In this document: piece by piece, positions 16,852 through 25,344 of the stretch
Layout of the letters: the number at the start of each line of letters is the position of its first letter
How positions within the stretch are numbered: the stretch's first letter is position 1
Source of the DNA: Oscillospiraceae bacterium
Lineage (GTDB): Bacteria; Bacillota; Clostridia; Oscillospirales; CAG-272
Assembly: GCA_015063535.1 (NCBI GenBank)
Contig: SVTY01000001.1
Span: forward strand, 1 to 64,000
DNA length: 64,000 nucleotides
Direction: 5' to 3'
Notes under the pieces: model-generated
What the model was told of the DNA's origin: nothing
Seen by the model: the letters and a program-made list of their open reading frames with translations, nothing else
Database searches by the model: none
Translations under genes and position numbers: made by a program

Positions 16852-19491
16852 ATGATGCGCCAACAAAACGAGTATAACGAACAGAATATTGACGATATTC
16901 TGCAATTGCTGAAGGATTCGGTCAGCGGCGAGAGTACTGAGTCTTTTGCGGAGCAAGAACGATCTGCCCCTGTGGAGGAGGATGTTCTGTCCGCCGAAGA
17001 ATTGCAGCGGCGTTTGTTGCGGCAATTTGCTTCGGAGGATACGCCTGCGGCAGAAGGTATTGAGAGAGCATATGCGCTGGATCACGACCTGCTGAAGGAT
17101 TTTGAAGCTGGGGAGACCGAGCCTGCCTCTGCAGTGGCTACCGCCGTGGCGGAGTCGTCGACTGATGTTGAGGAGCTTGAAGAATCCGACGAAGAAAATG
17201 AAGAACGGGATGCAACCGTTCTGCGAGAAACGGCAGAGGAGAGCCTCTCCTTGCCCGATGAGACTGCCGAACCGAATCCCTCTGCGCCTGTGGAAATCGA
17301 GGAGCTGTTGTCTATGATCAATGCGGACGCAAAGACCGAGGACTCTGTAGAAGAATCTGCAGAGGAAGCTGTGGAGGATGATCATGTAGTCGAAGAAGAG
17401 GAAATACTGGATTATCAGGAGTTTCCCGAGATCGAGCAGATCGCTTTGACCGATCTGTTGAAGGACTATGCTTCTGCGGAGGAGCCTGTGGGAGAGGATG
17501 CCGTCCTGATGGCAGAGCAAGTGGCAGCATCGGCAGAGTCGGCAGTCAACGATTCGGTGTTTGACCTGATGCTCCAGCTCTGCTGTGAGGAAGAGCTGAC
17601 CCGACTGTCTGAGGAAGACTTGGATGAGGAATTTTCCGATGAGTTGACCGAGGAGGAGGCGGCGGAGCTTGCCGAGCTGCAAAGCCCCGAGCGTATAGAG
17701 GAGAGACGGGTGGAGCATCTTCGTTTGCGGAGAAACCTCATCCTGCAAACCGTGGGAGTGGGTATCCTCGCACTGATTCTCTTGTTTTATGAAACCCTGC
17801 CGCTGACGGGAGTGGAGTTTTCGGGTATTGCCGATTACCACTCTTACCCGGGGGCATATATTCTCATCGGTATGCAGTGGATGCTGTTGGCAGCTGCTTG
17901 TCTGTGGAAGCCATTGCTTGGCGGTGTCAAGAGATTTTTTACCCTGTGTCCCGATATTTATTCGGTGATGGATCTGCTTCTGGTGAGCGTGATCGCCTAT
18001 GATATGACCATGGTATTTATCGCTTCTCATACGCTCCCCCCCGTGTTTCATTTTTTGATGACCCTAATGCTGTTCGTGCTTTCTTTGTCGGAGTTGTTGT
18101 TGCTGCGCCGTCGAGAAAAGCTGTTTGCATTGGCGATCTCTGAAAAAAGCAAATTTGCGCCGGCGCAGGATAGGGGTAAATATTCTGTGTCCGATTCTCT
18201 GTACCGTGGAGGACTTTCGCCTGAGGCGACAGTGTATGAGCCAAGAGAGGCGGATGTGCCAAGTGGTTTTTGCCGTCTGTTGAAGCATGAGGGCTATACC
18301 GAAAACCGCTTGTTTTCTCTGCTGATGATCCCCGCATTTTTGTTGGCAGTGGGGGCTGCCGTGGTTTGTATGGTAATGGAGGAGAGCCTTCAAACTGCAT
18401 TCGTGGCGGCACTGACAGTTCTGTTTGCTTCCTTGCCTCTCTCTGCGGCACTTGTCGCATGGGTGATCCCCTGTCTGTCGGGCGCATGGCTATACCGACG
18501 GGGCATTGCGCTGGTTGGAAAGGAAACGGTGACAAGCTGTGCCTCCTGTGATGTGTTGATCTTCAAGGATTGGCACCTGTTCCGCAAATGTGACCCAAAG
18601 CAGACGGGTATCGTCTTTTACGATTCCTCCCGTGCCCCCACCATTTTGGGGAGCTTACAGCTTTTGTACGCACGGATCGGCGGACCTCTTTCTTCGGTGT
18701 TTGAGCAGGTACCCGAGGCGTATCGCTTTGAGGATCTTCGGGTACGCCGGATCACTCAAAAAGGAATCGAGGCTCTGATCGATCGCCGCCATGTACTGCT
18801 TGTGGGTGACAGAAGCTTTATGAAGCGATACGGCTTGACCTTCCCGGAGGAAGCGGTAAGGGAAGGACGAGGCAGCCTGTGTGTCTCCTTGGACGGCAGA
18901 CTTTCCGCCCGCATCAATGCAGGTTATACGGTAGAACCGCTGTTCGATATGCTGGCGGAGCGGCTGGAGCAGGAGGGAATATCCTGTGTGATCGAGACCT
19001 ACGACCCCCTCATTAGTGCTGAGTTTGTGGCGGCGGCGAGAAAGGGAAGCCGTGCGCCCATCAGTATCGTACATAAAAACGCTGCCCACCTGTTCATGTC
19101 CGACCGACCCCGCCGACGGGAGCAGATTCAGCCGGGATTGCTTGCCCTGTCCTCTCGCCTGAAGCTGGCGGAGGGTGTGATCTGGTGCCGCCGCCTTGCT
19201 AAGATTCGTAAGCGGTGCGCCTATCTTAGCGGTGCTTTCTGTTGCTTGGGATTGGCGCTGTCGGCACTTCTGATCGGACTGCGGAGCATCTCCCTTGTGG
19301 ATCAGTATTGGCTGTTGCTCTTTATCGTCCTGTCCTGTCTTTCTGTTTCCGTCATCGCCCTTCTCGGTTTCCCGAAAAAGAATTATTTTACGGTAGAGGC
19401 ATTGGAGGCGGAACGGCTGGTTCGAGCGCAACGGGAAGAGGCGGCGAGACAAAAGAAGCTGGAAAAGCAACAGAGAAAACAAAATAAATGA
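16852..19491 (+). CDS. Membrane protein resembling a catalytically dead P1-type ATPase, with an acidic N-terminal tail
   Basis: Not a named family to my knowledge. Of 879 residues, 1-290 are highly acidic and low-complexity, probably disordered and cytoplasmic. Eight hydrophobic segments follow, in the P1B-ATPase order: four (about 295-316, 333-352, 372-392, 400-420), a short loop of about 65 residues where the actuator domain would be, two (486-509, 514-548), a 240-residue cytoplasmic loop, and two (788-810, 818-840). Segment 6 and what follows reads LFASLPLSAAL, RRGIALVGKET, CDVLIFKDWHLF, which aligns with the CPCALGL, RRGILIKGGE, DTVVFDKTGTL stretch of true pumps. The catalytic aspartate is replaced by lysine. 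GIEALIDRRHVLLVGDRSF resembles the nucleotide-domain block. No TGES or GDGxND motif is seen. A second ATG at 16855 has better spacing from GGAGG. It probably shares the rlmB transcript. Confidence 0.6.
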   Translation: MMRQQNEYNEQNIDDILQLLKDSVSGESTESFAEQERSAPVEEDVLSAEELQRRLLRQFASEDTPAAEGIERAYALDHDLLKDFEAGETEPASAVATAVAESSTDVEELEESDEENEERDATVLRETAEESLSLPDETAEPNPSAPVEIEELLSMINADAKTEDSVEESAEEAVEDDHVVEEEEILDYQEFPEIEQIALTDLLKDYASAEEPVGEDAVLMAEQVAASAESAVNDSVFDLMLQLCCEEELTRLSEEDLDEEFSDELTEEEAAELAELQSPERIEERRVEHLRLRRNLILQTVGVGILALILLFYETLPLTGVEFSGIADYHSYPGAYILIGMQWMLLAAACLWKPLLGGVKRFFTLCPDIYSVMDLLLVSVIAYDMTMVFIASHTLPPVFHFLMTLMLFVLSLSELLLLRRREKLFALAISEKSKFAPAQDRGKYSVSDSLYRGGLSPEATVYEPREADVPSGFCRLLKHEGYTENRLFSLLMIPAFLLAVGAAVVCMVMEESLQTAFVAALTVLFASLPLSAALVAWVIPCLSGAWLYRRGIALVGKETVTSCASCDVLIFKDWHLFRKCDPKQTGIVFYDSSRAPTILGSLQLLYARIGGPLSSVFEQVPEAYRFEDLRVRRITQKGIEALIDRRHVLLVGDRSFMKRYGLTFPEEAVREGRGSLCVSLDGRLSARINAGYTVEPLFDMLAERLEQEGISCVIETYDPLISAEFVAAARKGSRAPISIVHKNAAHLFMSDRPRRREQIQPGLLALSSRLKLAEGVIWCRRLAKIRKRCAYLSGAFCCLGLALSALLIGLRSISLVDQYWLLLFIVLSCLSVSVIALLGFPKKNYFTVEALEAERLVRAQREEAARQKKLEKQQRKQNK

Positions 19492-19519
19492 TCATAAAAC
19501 AGAAAGAATGTAAACAAAC

Positions 19520-21379
19520 ATGAACCAATCCATGAGCAATATTTTAAAATCGGTGACAAGACCCGGTCGCTACTCCGGTGGAGAATACGGGCAGATCATC
19601 AAGGATAAGACCAAGGTCAAGGCACGCTTTGCCTTCTGCTTTCCGGACACCTACGAGATCGGCATGTCGAATCTGGGCATGCGTATCCTTTACGGCGTGC
19701 TGAACGCCGAGGAGGACGTTTGGTGCGAGCGGGTATACGACCCGTGGCTGGATATGCAGGAAAAGATGGTGGAGCATCATTTGCCCTTGCGGGCATGCGA
19801 GAGCGGCGATCCCTTGACCGAATTTGACATGGTGGGCTTTACGCTCCAGTATGAAATGAGCTACACCAACGTGCTGAATATGCTTCAGCTTGCCGATATT
19901 CCCTTGCGAAGTGCAGAGCGGGACGACCGTTTTCCCATCATCATCGGCGGCGGCCCCTGCGCCTATAATCCTGAGCCTGTGGCGGACTTCTTCGACCTGT
20001 TCAACATCGGTGAGGGCGAGGAGATGCTCCCCGAGCTCTGCCGTCTGTACATCCGCATGAAGGAAGAGGGAAGATACACCAAGGCGGACTATCTCCACGA
20101 GGCGGCGAGAACCATTCCCGGTATCTATGTGCCGTCTCTGTACCGTGTGACCTATCATGCCGACGGAACCATTGAAGCCTATACGCCCCTCTATGACGAT
20201 ATTCCCACCAAGATCACCAAGAGGATCATGACCGACATGGACACGTCCTTCTTCCCAAAGGAGGTGGTCATGCCTTACATCGAGACGGTGCATGACCGTG
20301 TGATGCTGGAGGTCTTTCGTGGCTGTATCCGAGGCTGTCGCTTCTGTCAGGCGGGGATCATCTACCGCCCGGTGCGGGAAAAATCCCCCGAGGTGCTGAA
20401 CGAGCAGGCGAAGTGCCTTTTTGAATCCACGGGTTACGATGAAATTTCTCTGACCTCTCTTTCAATCAGCGATTATACCCATTTGGAGGAGCTGACCGAC
20501 AGCCTTTTGTCTTGGACGGACGAGAATATGGTCAGCCTGTCTCTGCCGTCCTTGCGGGTGGACAGCTTTACCAAGGAGCTAATGGATAAGATCGCCACCG
20601 TCCGTTCATCCTCACTGACCTTCGCCCCCGAGGCGGGAACACAGCGTCTGCGTGACGTGATCAATAAGAATGTGAGAGAGGAGGATCTGCTCCGTGCCGT
20701 TGGCGTTGCTTTTGCGGCAGGGAAGAACGCCGTCAAGCTTTACTTTATGTCTGGGCTTCCTACCGAGACCGATGAGGATATCCTCGGTATTGCCGAGCTT
20801 GCCTCTCATGTCATCGACGCCTACTATGCCTGTCCCGAACGGAACAAGGCGAAAAAGCCACAGGTCACCATCAGCGTGTCCTGTTTCATTCCCAAGCCCT
20901 TTACTCCCTTCCAGTGGGAGGCACAGGACACCATGGAGCAGCTTGCCCGCAAGCAGGAGCTGTTGGGCGGTGCCATTACCGATCGAAAGATCCGCTATAC
21001 TCACCACGACGCCAAGGTCAGCCGCATTGAGGCAGTGCTGGCGAGAGGCGACCGTCGTCTTGCCGATGCCTTGGAGCTTGCCTGCCATGAGGGCTTTAAG
21101 TTCGATTCGTGGGATGAGTGCTTTGATTATGACAAATGGATATCGGTGCTGGAGCGTACGGGTATCGACCCTGCCTTTTATGCCAACCGTGCCTTCGGAC
21201 TTGATGAGGTGTTGCCGTGGGATATCATCGACTGCGGCGTGACCAAGGAATTTTTGCGGCGTGAAAGAGACCGTGCCTACGGCGAGACGACCACGCCGAA
21301 TTGCCGTGAAGCTTGTAGCGGATGCGGTGCCAATCGACTGGGAGGTGAGCGCACATGTTGCCCCAAGGCGAAAAACTGA
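19520..21379 (+). CDS. B12-binding-like radical SAM protein (TIGR03960 type)
   Basis: Radical S-adenosylmethionine enzyme of unknown substrate, 619 residues. The N-terminal half has a B12-binding-like Rossmann region (FCFPDTYEIGMSNLGMRILY, IIGGGPCAYNPEPVADFFDL). The cluster motif CIRGCRFCQAG supplies the [4Fe-4S] cysteines at 269, 273 and 276. TFAPEAGTQRLRDVINKN and KLYFMSGLPTETDEDI are further family blocks. The tail carries extra cysteines (CREACSGCGANRLGGERTCC). In many Firmicutes this protein is fused to, or followed by, a DUF2344 protein, and here the two genes overlap by 25 bp. The pair often lies near rng, rplU and rpmA, which are absent here. Confidence 0.88.
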   Translation: MNQSMSNILKSVTRPGRYSGGEYGQIIKDKTKVKARFAFCFPDTYEIGMSNLGMRILYGVLNAEEDVWCERVYDPWLDMQEKMVEHHLPLRACESGDPLTEFDMVGFTLQYEMSYTNVLNMLQLADIPLRSAERDDRFPIIIGGGPCAYNPEPVADFFDLFNIGEGEEMLPELCRLYIRMKEEGRYTKADYLHEAARTIPGIYVPSLYRVTYHADGTIEAYTPLYDDIPTKITKRIMTDMDTSFFPKEVVMPYIETVHDRVMLEVFRGCIRGCRFCQAGIIYRPVREKSPEVLNEQAKCLFESTGYDEISLTSLSISDYTHLEELTDSLLSWTDENMVSLSLPSLRVDSFTKELMDKIATVRSSSLTFAPEAGTQRLRDVINKNVREEDLLRAVGVAFAAGKNAVKLYFMSGLPTETDEDILGIAELASHVIDAYYACPERNKAKKPQVTISVSCFIPKPFTPFQWEAQDTMEQLARKQELLGGAITDRKIRYTHHDAKVSRIEAVLARGDRRLADALELACHEGFKFDSWDECFDYDKWISVLERTGIDPAFYANRAFGLDEVLPWDIIDCGVTKEFLRRERDRAYGETTTPNCREACSGCGANRLGGERTCCPKAKN

Positions 21380-22098
21380 AGGAGCGGGCGCATCTGCGCA
21401 CGCTGCCCGAGCTGAACCCTCCCATAACGGTTCGGCTGAAATTCCGTAAGGTGGGAAGTCTGCAATATATCTCCCATCTTGACTTGCAACGCACCTTTTT
21501 GCGGGTGTTAGTGCGGGCGTGTATCCCCGTTTGGTACACCAAGGGCTTCAATCCCCATCCCAAGCTTGTCTTTTCCGCTCCCCTGAGCGTGGGAGCGCAA
21601 AGTGTATATGAATTTTTGGATATTCGGATCGACCGAGCAATGGAGCCCAGCGAGATCAAGGAGCGGCTGAATCGGGAGCTGACCGAGGAGCTGTTTATTG
21701 AGGATGCGTATTTGCCCACAAGCGATTTTTCACAGATCGGCTGGGCATCCTATGAGATCAAGCTTTGCTCTTGTGGTATGAATGCCGAAAAGGCGGAAGA
21801 GCTGAAGCAGACATTGACAGCCTCTCCTTTGATGATGACCAAGCGAACCAAGTCGGGAGAGAAGGAAGTGGATATCATTCCCCTCATCCGTTCCGCAGAG
21901 TCTGTTTTTGACGAAGTTACAGGGCAGATCACCCTGACCGCCGTGCTTCGGGCATCCTCATCGGAGTATCTGAATCCCGAGCTTCTTGTGACGGCACTAA
22001 AGGATCATTGTGGTATTCTTTGCGGCGATCCCATGAACGAGTGGTACAGCATTTTGCGAACCTCGGTCATGAAGGAGGACGGCACGCTCTTTGCCTGA
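21355..22098 (+). CDS. Radical SAM-associated DUF2344 protein (TIGR03936 type)
   Basis: A 247-residue partner of the preceding radical SAM enzyme, function unknown. The domain starts around residue 24 with TVRLKFRKVGSLQYISHLDL and continues with RTFLRVLVRACIPVWYTKGF and NPHPKLVFSAPLSVGAQSV, all conserved in DUF2344. A tRNA or RNA modification role is often guessed for the pair but is not shown by this sequence. The reading frame starts inside the end of the upstream gene, where GGAGGTGAG precedes the ATG, so translation is likely coupled. Confidence 0.85.
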   Translation: MLPQGEKLKERAHLRTLPELNPPITVRLKFRKVGSLQYISHLDLQRTFLRVLVRACIPVWYTKGFNPHPKLVFSAPLSVGAQSVYEFLDIRIDRAMEPSEIKERLNRELTEELFIEDAYLPTSDFSQIGWASYEIKLCSCGMNAEKAEELKQTLTASPLMMTKRTKSGEKEVDIIPLIRSAESVFDEVTGQITLTAVLRASSSEYLNPELLVTALKDHCGILCGDPMNEWYSILRTSVMKEDGTLFA

Positions 22099-22173
22099 TT
22101 GGTTCATGGATGGGCGTGTTCCGTCATATATTGAGAAGGAGTGCCGTTTGGCAACCAACGAAAGGAGATTTCC

Positions 22174-23151
22174 ATGGATCGAAAGGATTTGAAGATCGTT
22201 GTTATATACGGAGGCATGTCCTCCGAGCGAGAGGTCTCTCTCCGAAGCGGTGTCGCCGTTGCCGAAAGCCTGCGGCGGGGCGGCTATCGGGAGGTAGCTC
22301 TCTTTGATCTGACAAGAGAGAGCGTGCCGTCGCTTCTGTCGGTTCCCATGGACGTGGCGTTTCTCGCTCTTCATGGCGAGGGCGGTGAGGACGGCTGTAT
22401 TCAAGGTATGCTGGAGCTGGCGGGCATCCCCTATACGGGATCGTCGGTGCAGACGAGTGCCGTTTGCATGGATAAGATCCGCACGAAGGAGCTGTTGGCG
22501 TATCGAGGCATTCCCACGCCTCGTTTTGCCGTCAAGCATCGAGACGAGTGCATAGATCGAGAGGCGGTAGCAAGGGAGCTTACTGAGTCGGTGGGACTTC
22601 CCATGGTACTCAAATCTCCCTGTCAGGGGTCGAGTATCGGCGTGGTCATGGTCAAAAAGGAGAGCGAGCTTCTCTCGGCAATGGAGGAGGTGTTCCGCTA
22701 CGGCGACCGTCTGCTGGCAGAGGAATTTGTCAGCGGTACCGAGCTGACCCTGCCCATTCTCGGCAATCGGGAGCTTACCGTCCTTCCCACGGTGGAGATC
22801 ACCTCCGAGCGGGAGTTTTACGACTATCGGGCGAAATACACCCAAGGGCTTTGCCACCATATCATCCCGGCAAGAATCCCTTCCGAAGCCGAACAGCGGG
22901 TTCGCCGTGTGGGCGAGCAAGCCTATCGGATATTGGGCTGTGAGGGACTTGCCCGTATAGATTTTATTTGGAACGAGACGCAGGGTCCCATGCTGATCGA
23001 GGTCAACACCCTGCCGGGCATGACCGAAATGAGCTTGTTTCCCGATTCGGCACGCTTTGCGGGCGTGTCTTTCGAGGAGTTGACCGACCGTATGATCGCT
23101 CTTGCTTGGGAAAAAGCGAAAGAAACCGAGACGGAGAATCGGAATGAATGA
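22174..23151 (+). CDS. ddl: D-alanine--D-alanine ligase
   Basis: ATP-grasp enzyme that makes the D-Ala-D-Ala end of peptidoglycan precursors. The 325-residue product has the N-terminal VVIYGGMSSEREVSLRSG, FLALHGEGGEDGCIQGMLE, KSPCQGSSIGVV and metal-binding EVNTLPGMTEMSLFP motifs. The ATG at 22174 is 6 bp after AAAGGAG. A tyrosine is found in the YRAKY block that helps bind substrate, which speaks for D-Ala rather than D-lactate as second residue; this is an inference from the family. The downstream alr gene overlaps by 8 bp and supplies the substrate. Confidence 0.95.
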   Translation: MDRKDLKIVVIYGGMSSEREVSLRSGVAVAESLRRGGYREVALFDLTRESVPSLLSVPMDVAFLALHGEGGEDGCIQGMLELAGIPYTGSSVQTSAVCMDKIRTKELLAYRGIPTPRFAVKHRDECIDREAVARELTESVGLPMVLKSPCQGSSIGVVMVKKESELLSAMEEVFRYGDRLLAEEFVSGTELTLPILGNRELTVLPTVEITSEREFYDYRAKYTQGLCHHIIPARIPSEAEQRVRRVGEQAYRILGCEGLARIDFIWNETQGPMLIEVNTLPGMTEMSLFPDSARFAGVSFEELTDRMIALAWEKAKETETENRNE

Positions 23152-24340
23152 TGTTCAAGGCATCCGCCGCCGAACATGGGCGGAGATCGATTTGGATAAA
23201 GCCGAACGGAATTACCGTACGGTCAGAGAGGCTGTTGGGGAGCGGGTAAAAATTTGCTGTGTCATTAAGGCAAACGCCTACGGTCACGGAGCCGTGCAGA
23301 TGGCGGCATTTTATCAGCGTATGCGGGCAGACTATCTGGCGGTGTCCAATATTGAGGAAGCCCTTCAGCTTCGGAAAAATCATATCACCCTGCCCATTTT
23401 GGTGCTGGGGTATACCCCCGAGGAATGTGCGGGAATTTTGGCGCATCACGGTATTACCCAAAGTGTATATTCCTACGAATACGGCAAAAAGCTTGCCGCC
23501 TGCGCCCAAAGGCTGGGTGTGCGGGTCAAGATCCATGTCAAGCTGGATACGGGCATGGGGCGGATCGGCTTTTTGTGCCGCAGGGAAGAGGCGAACGAGC
23601 TGGAGCAGGCGGCAGAGATCTGTCGGGAACCGTCCCTGCTTGCTGAGGGAATCTTTTCCCACTTTGCCTCGGCGGATGAAAGTACCGACGGAGACGGCTT
23701 TACCGCCGAGCAATTGGAGCACTTCCTATACGGCGTTTCGTATTTGGAGCAGAGAGGGATCAGCTTCGATATCCGCCACTGCGCCAACAGTGCGGCGATC
23801 TTCGACCATTCCGAGAGCCATTTGGATATGGTGCGGGCAGGTATTGTGCTGTTTGGTCTGAAGCCGTCGGAGCGGCTGCGGAATATGCCCGAATTGCAGC
23901 CTGTCATGACCCTGAAATCGGTGATCTCTCACCTGAAGGAAATCTATCCGGGCGAATCGGTCAGCTATGGCAGAACCTTTCTCGCTACCAGAAAAACCAC
24001 CGTGGCAACGGTTCCCATCGGCTACGCCGACGGACTTTGGCGGGTCAACGGCATGAACGATTGCTATATGATGGTGGGAGAGCGGTATGCGCCTATCATC
24101 GGAAGAATTTGTATGGATCAGCTCATGCTGGACGTCAGTGAGATGGACTGCCATGTAGGCGAGGTGGTCACGGTGTTCGGTGCCGATCGGGTCTGTTCGG
24201 CGGATACGATTGCCCACCGCAACGGTACCATCAATTACGAGATCGTCTGCGCCATCGGCGAGCGTGTGCCGAGAGCCTTTATTCTCAATGGCCGCATTCG
24301 GGATTGGCAGGACAGCATCTATCGGGAAGATCTGAATTAA
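23144..24340 (+). CDS. alr: Alanine racemase
   Basis: PLP enzyme making D-alanine for the cell wall. The 398-residue product has the PLP lysine at residue 42 in CCVIKANAYGHG, the VKLDTGMGRIGF block, the HCANSAA segment and the second catalytic region SYGRTF...VPIGYADG, followed by RICMDQLMLDVSE. The chosen ATG at 23144 overlaps the ddl stop (ATGAATGA); earlier codons in frame lie inside ddl and give an unusual basic leader. Overlap with ddl implies coupled synthesis of racemase and ligase. A long terminator follows. Confidence 0.95.
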   Translation: MNDVQGIRRRTWAEIDLDKAERNYRTVREAVGERVKICCVIKANAYGHGAVQMAAFYQRMRADYLAVSNIEEALQLRKNHITLPILVLGYTPEECAGILAHHGITQSVYSYEYGKKLAACAQRLGVRVKIHVKLDTGMGRIGFLCRREEANELEQAAEICREPSLLAEGIFSHFASADESTDGDGFTAEQLEHFLYGVSYLEQRGISFDIRHCANSAAIFDHSESHLDMVRAGIVLFGLKPSERLRNMPELQPVMTLKSVISHLKEIYPGESVSYGRTFLATRKTTVATVPIGYADGLWRVNGMNDCYMMVGERYAPIIGRICMDQLMLDVSEMDCHVGEVVTVFGADRVCSADTIAHRNGTINYEIVCAIGERVPRAFILNGRIRDWQDSIYREDLN

Positions 24341-24387
24341 AGAAAGAGAGACACAACCGTGGCGGTTGCGTCTCTCTTTCTGTTTTT
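24341..24387. terminator. Bidirectional terminator between alr and the DUF11 gene
   Basis: A 19-bp stem (24341-24359 with 24363-24381) with one A/C mismatch and a TGG loop. GTTTTT follows on the plus side and TTTAATT on the minus side, so it serves both converging units. Confidence 0.85.
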
Positions 24388-24403
24388 GGGATCAGAGCAA
24401 GGC

Positions 24404-25267
24404 TCAGATCGTGCCGATAACGGTATATTCCACCATCCCGGGAACCACCGAGACCACGCCCGTATTGGAGTCGCGGGTGAAGGTGGCGGCGGGAACGGTA
24501 TCTCCGTCCGATGTGTCGGCGGGAACCGTCAGCACGCCCGCCTCATAGGTGTACTCGGTGGCGGGAACTGCTACACCGTTGCGGAGCACGGTGATATTGG
24601 CGGGAGCGGGATCAAAGGCATCCGAAAGACGGACATTCTCGGCGGCGGTATTGCCGTAATTGTAGACCCGAATGGTGTAGGTCAGGGTGTCTCCGCAGAC
24701 CACGGGATTGGGCGACATCTGCTTGAATACGCTGACGTTGGCACCGTTCTCGGCGGTAACCGTGGCGGAGGCACTGCCTGCGGCACATTCCGCATCGGCA
24801 CTCAGGGTGGCGGTGTTCACCACCGAGGCGTTTTCCTCCAAGGGGGCGTACTCATTGACCTGCGCATTGTATACGATATTGGCAACCGCACCCGCCGCCA
24901 AGGTCGGTACGATAAAGATCAGCGAACCGGGGGCTGCGGTATCTACGGTAAGCTGTGCCGTGGCATCCTGTCCGTTGATGAGCAGTAGGGCATTGCCGCC
25001 GTAGGTCAGCGGGGTCAGTTCGGCAGAACCAAAGGCAAACGTACCCAGATCGTCCTCAATACGCACATTGGTCAGCGGGGCACCCGAGGTATTCTGAACG
25101 GTCAGAATATAGGTCAGCAGAGAGCCATCCTCATAGGTGGTTCCAAGGGATTGCTTGGTCAGCGAGACCGAGGATTCCAGCGTGACCTCTGCCAGATTGG
25201 AGACCGCCGTCTCCGTAACACCGCCCGAGGTGTAGCGGACGGTGGCGAAATTTTCTATAATTGCCAT
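24404..25267 (-). CDS. DUF11 repeat protein without signal peptide
   Basis: A 287-residue protein built of two beta-sandwich repeats of DUF11 type: LTYILTVQNTSGAPLTNVRI with VNTATLS closing the first unit, and LTYTIRVYNYGNTAAENVRL in the second. Such domains are usually found in surface proteins, but no signal peptide, lipobox, membrane helix or sorting motif is visible from MAIIENFATVRY onwards. Similar small DUF11 proteins occur across Clostridia; I infer a spore-surface or other structural role only as a possibility. The ATG at 25265-25267 follows CAGGAG. It lies 77 bp downstream of addA on the same strand, with a GC-rich hairpin (25298-25313) in between. Confidence 0.75.
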   Translation of the reverse strand: MAIIENFATVRYTSGGVTETAVSNLAEVTLESSVSLTKQSLGTTYEDGSLLTYILTVQNTSGAPLTNVRIEDDLGTFAFGSAELTPLTYGGNALLLINGQDATAQLTVDTAAPGSLIFIVPTLAAGAVANIVYNAQVNEYAPLEENASVVNTATLSADAECAAGSASATVTAENGANVSVFKQMSPNPVVCGDTLTYTIRVYNYGNTAAENVRLSDAFDPAPANITVLRNGVAVPATEYTYEAGVLTVPADTSDGDTVPAATFTRDSNTGVVSVVPGMVEYTVIGTI

Positions 25268-25344
25268 AATAACTCCTGTTGATTGATCGAAGGATTTGGG
25301 AGCGCAGGCTCCCTTAACAGGATATGACGGCAAAAGGGGAGTTG

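Noticed and set aside
16714..18051. 445-residue open frame opposite rlmB and the acidic tail of the P-type-ATPase-like gene
   Set aside because: Biased composition on the coding strand leaves the antisense frame open; there is no promoter or ribosome site.
25298..25313. Terminator after addA
   Set aside because: GGGAGC/GCTCCC forms a hairpin but no T-run follows on the minus strand, so read-through into the DUF11 gene is equally likely.
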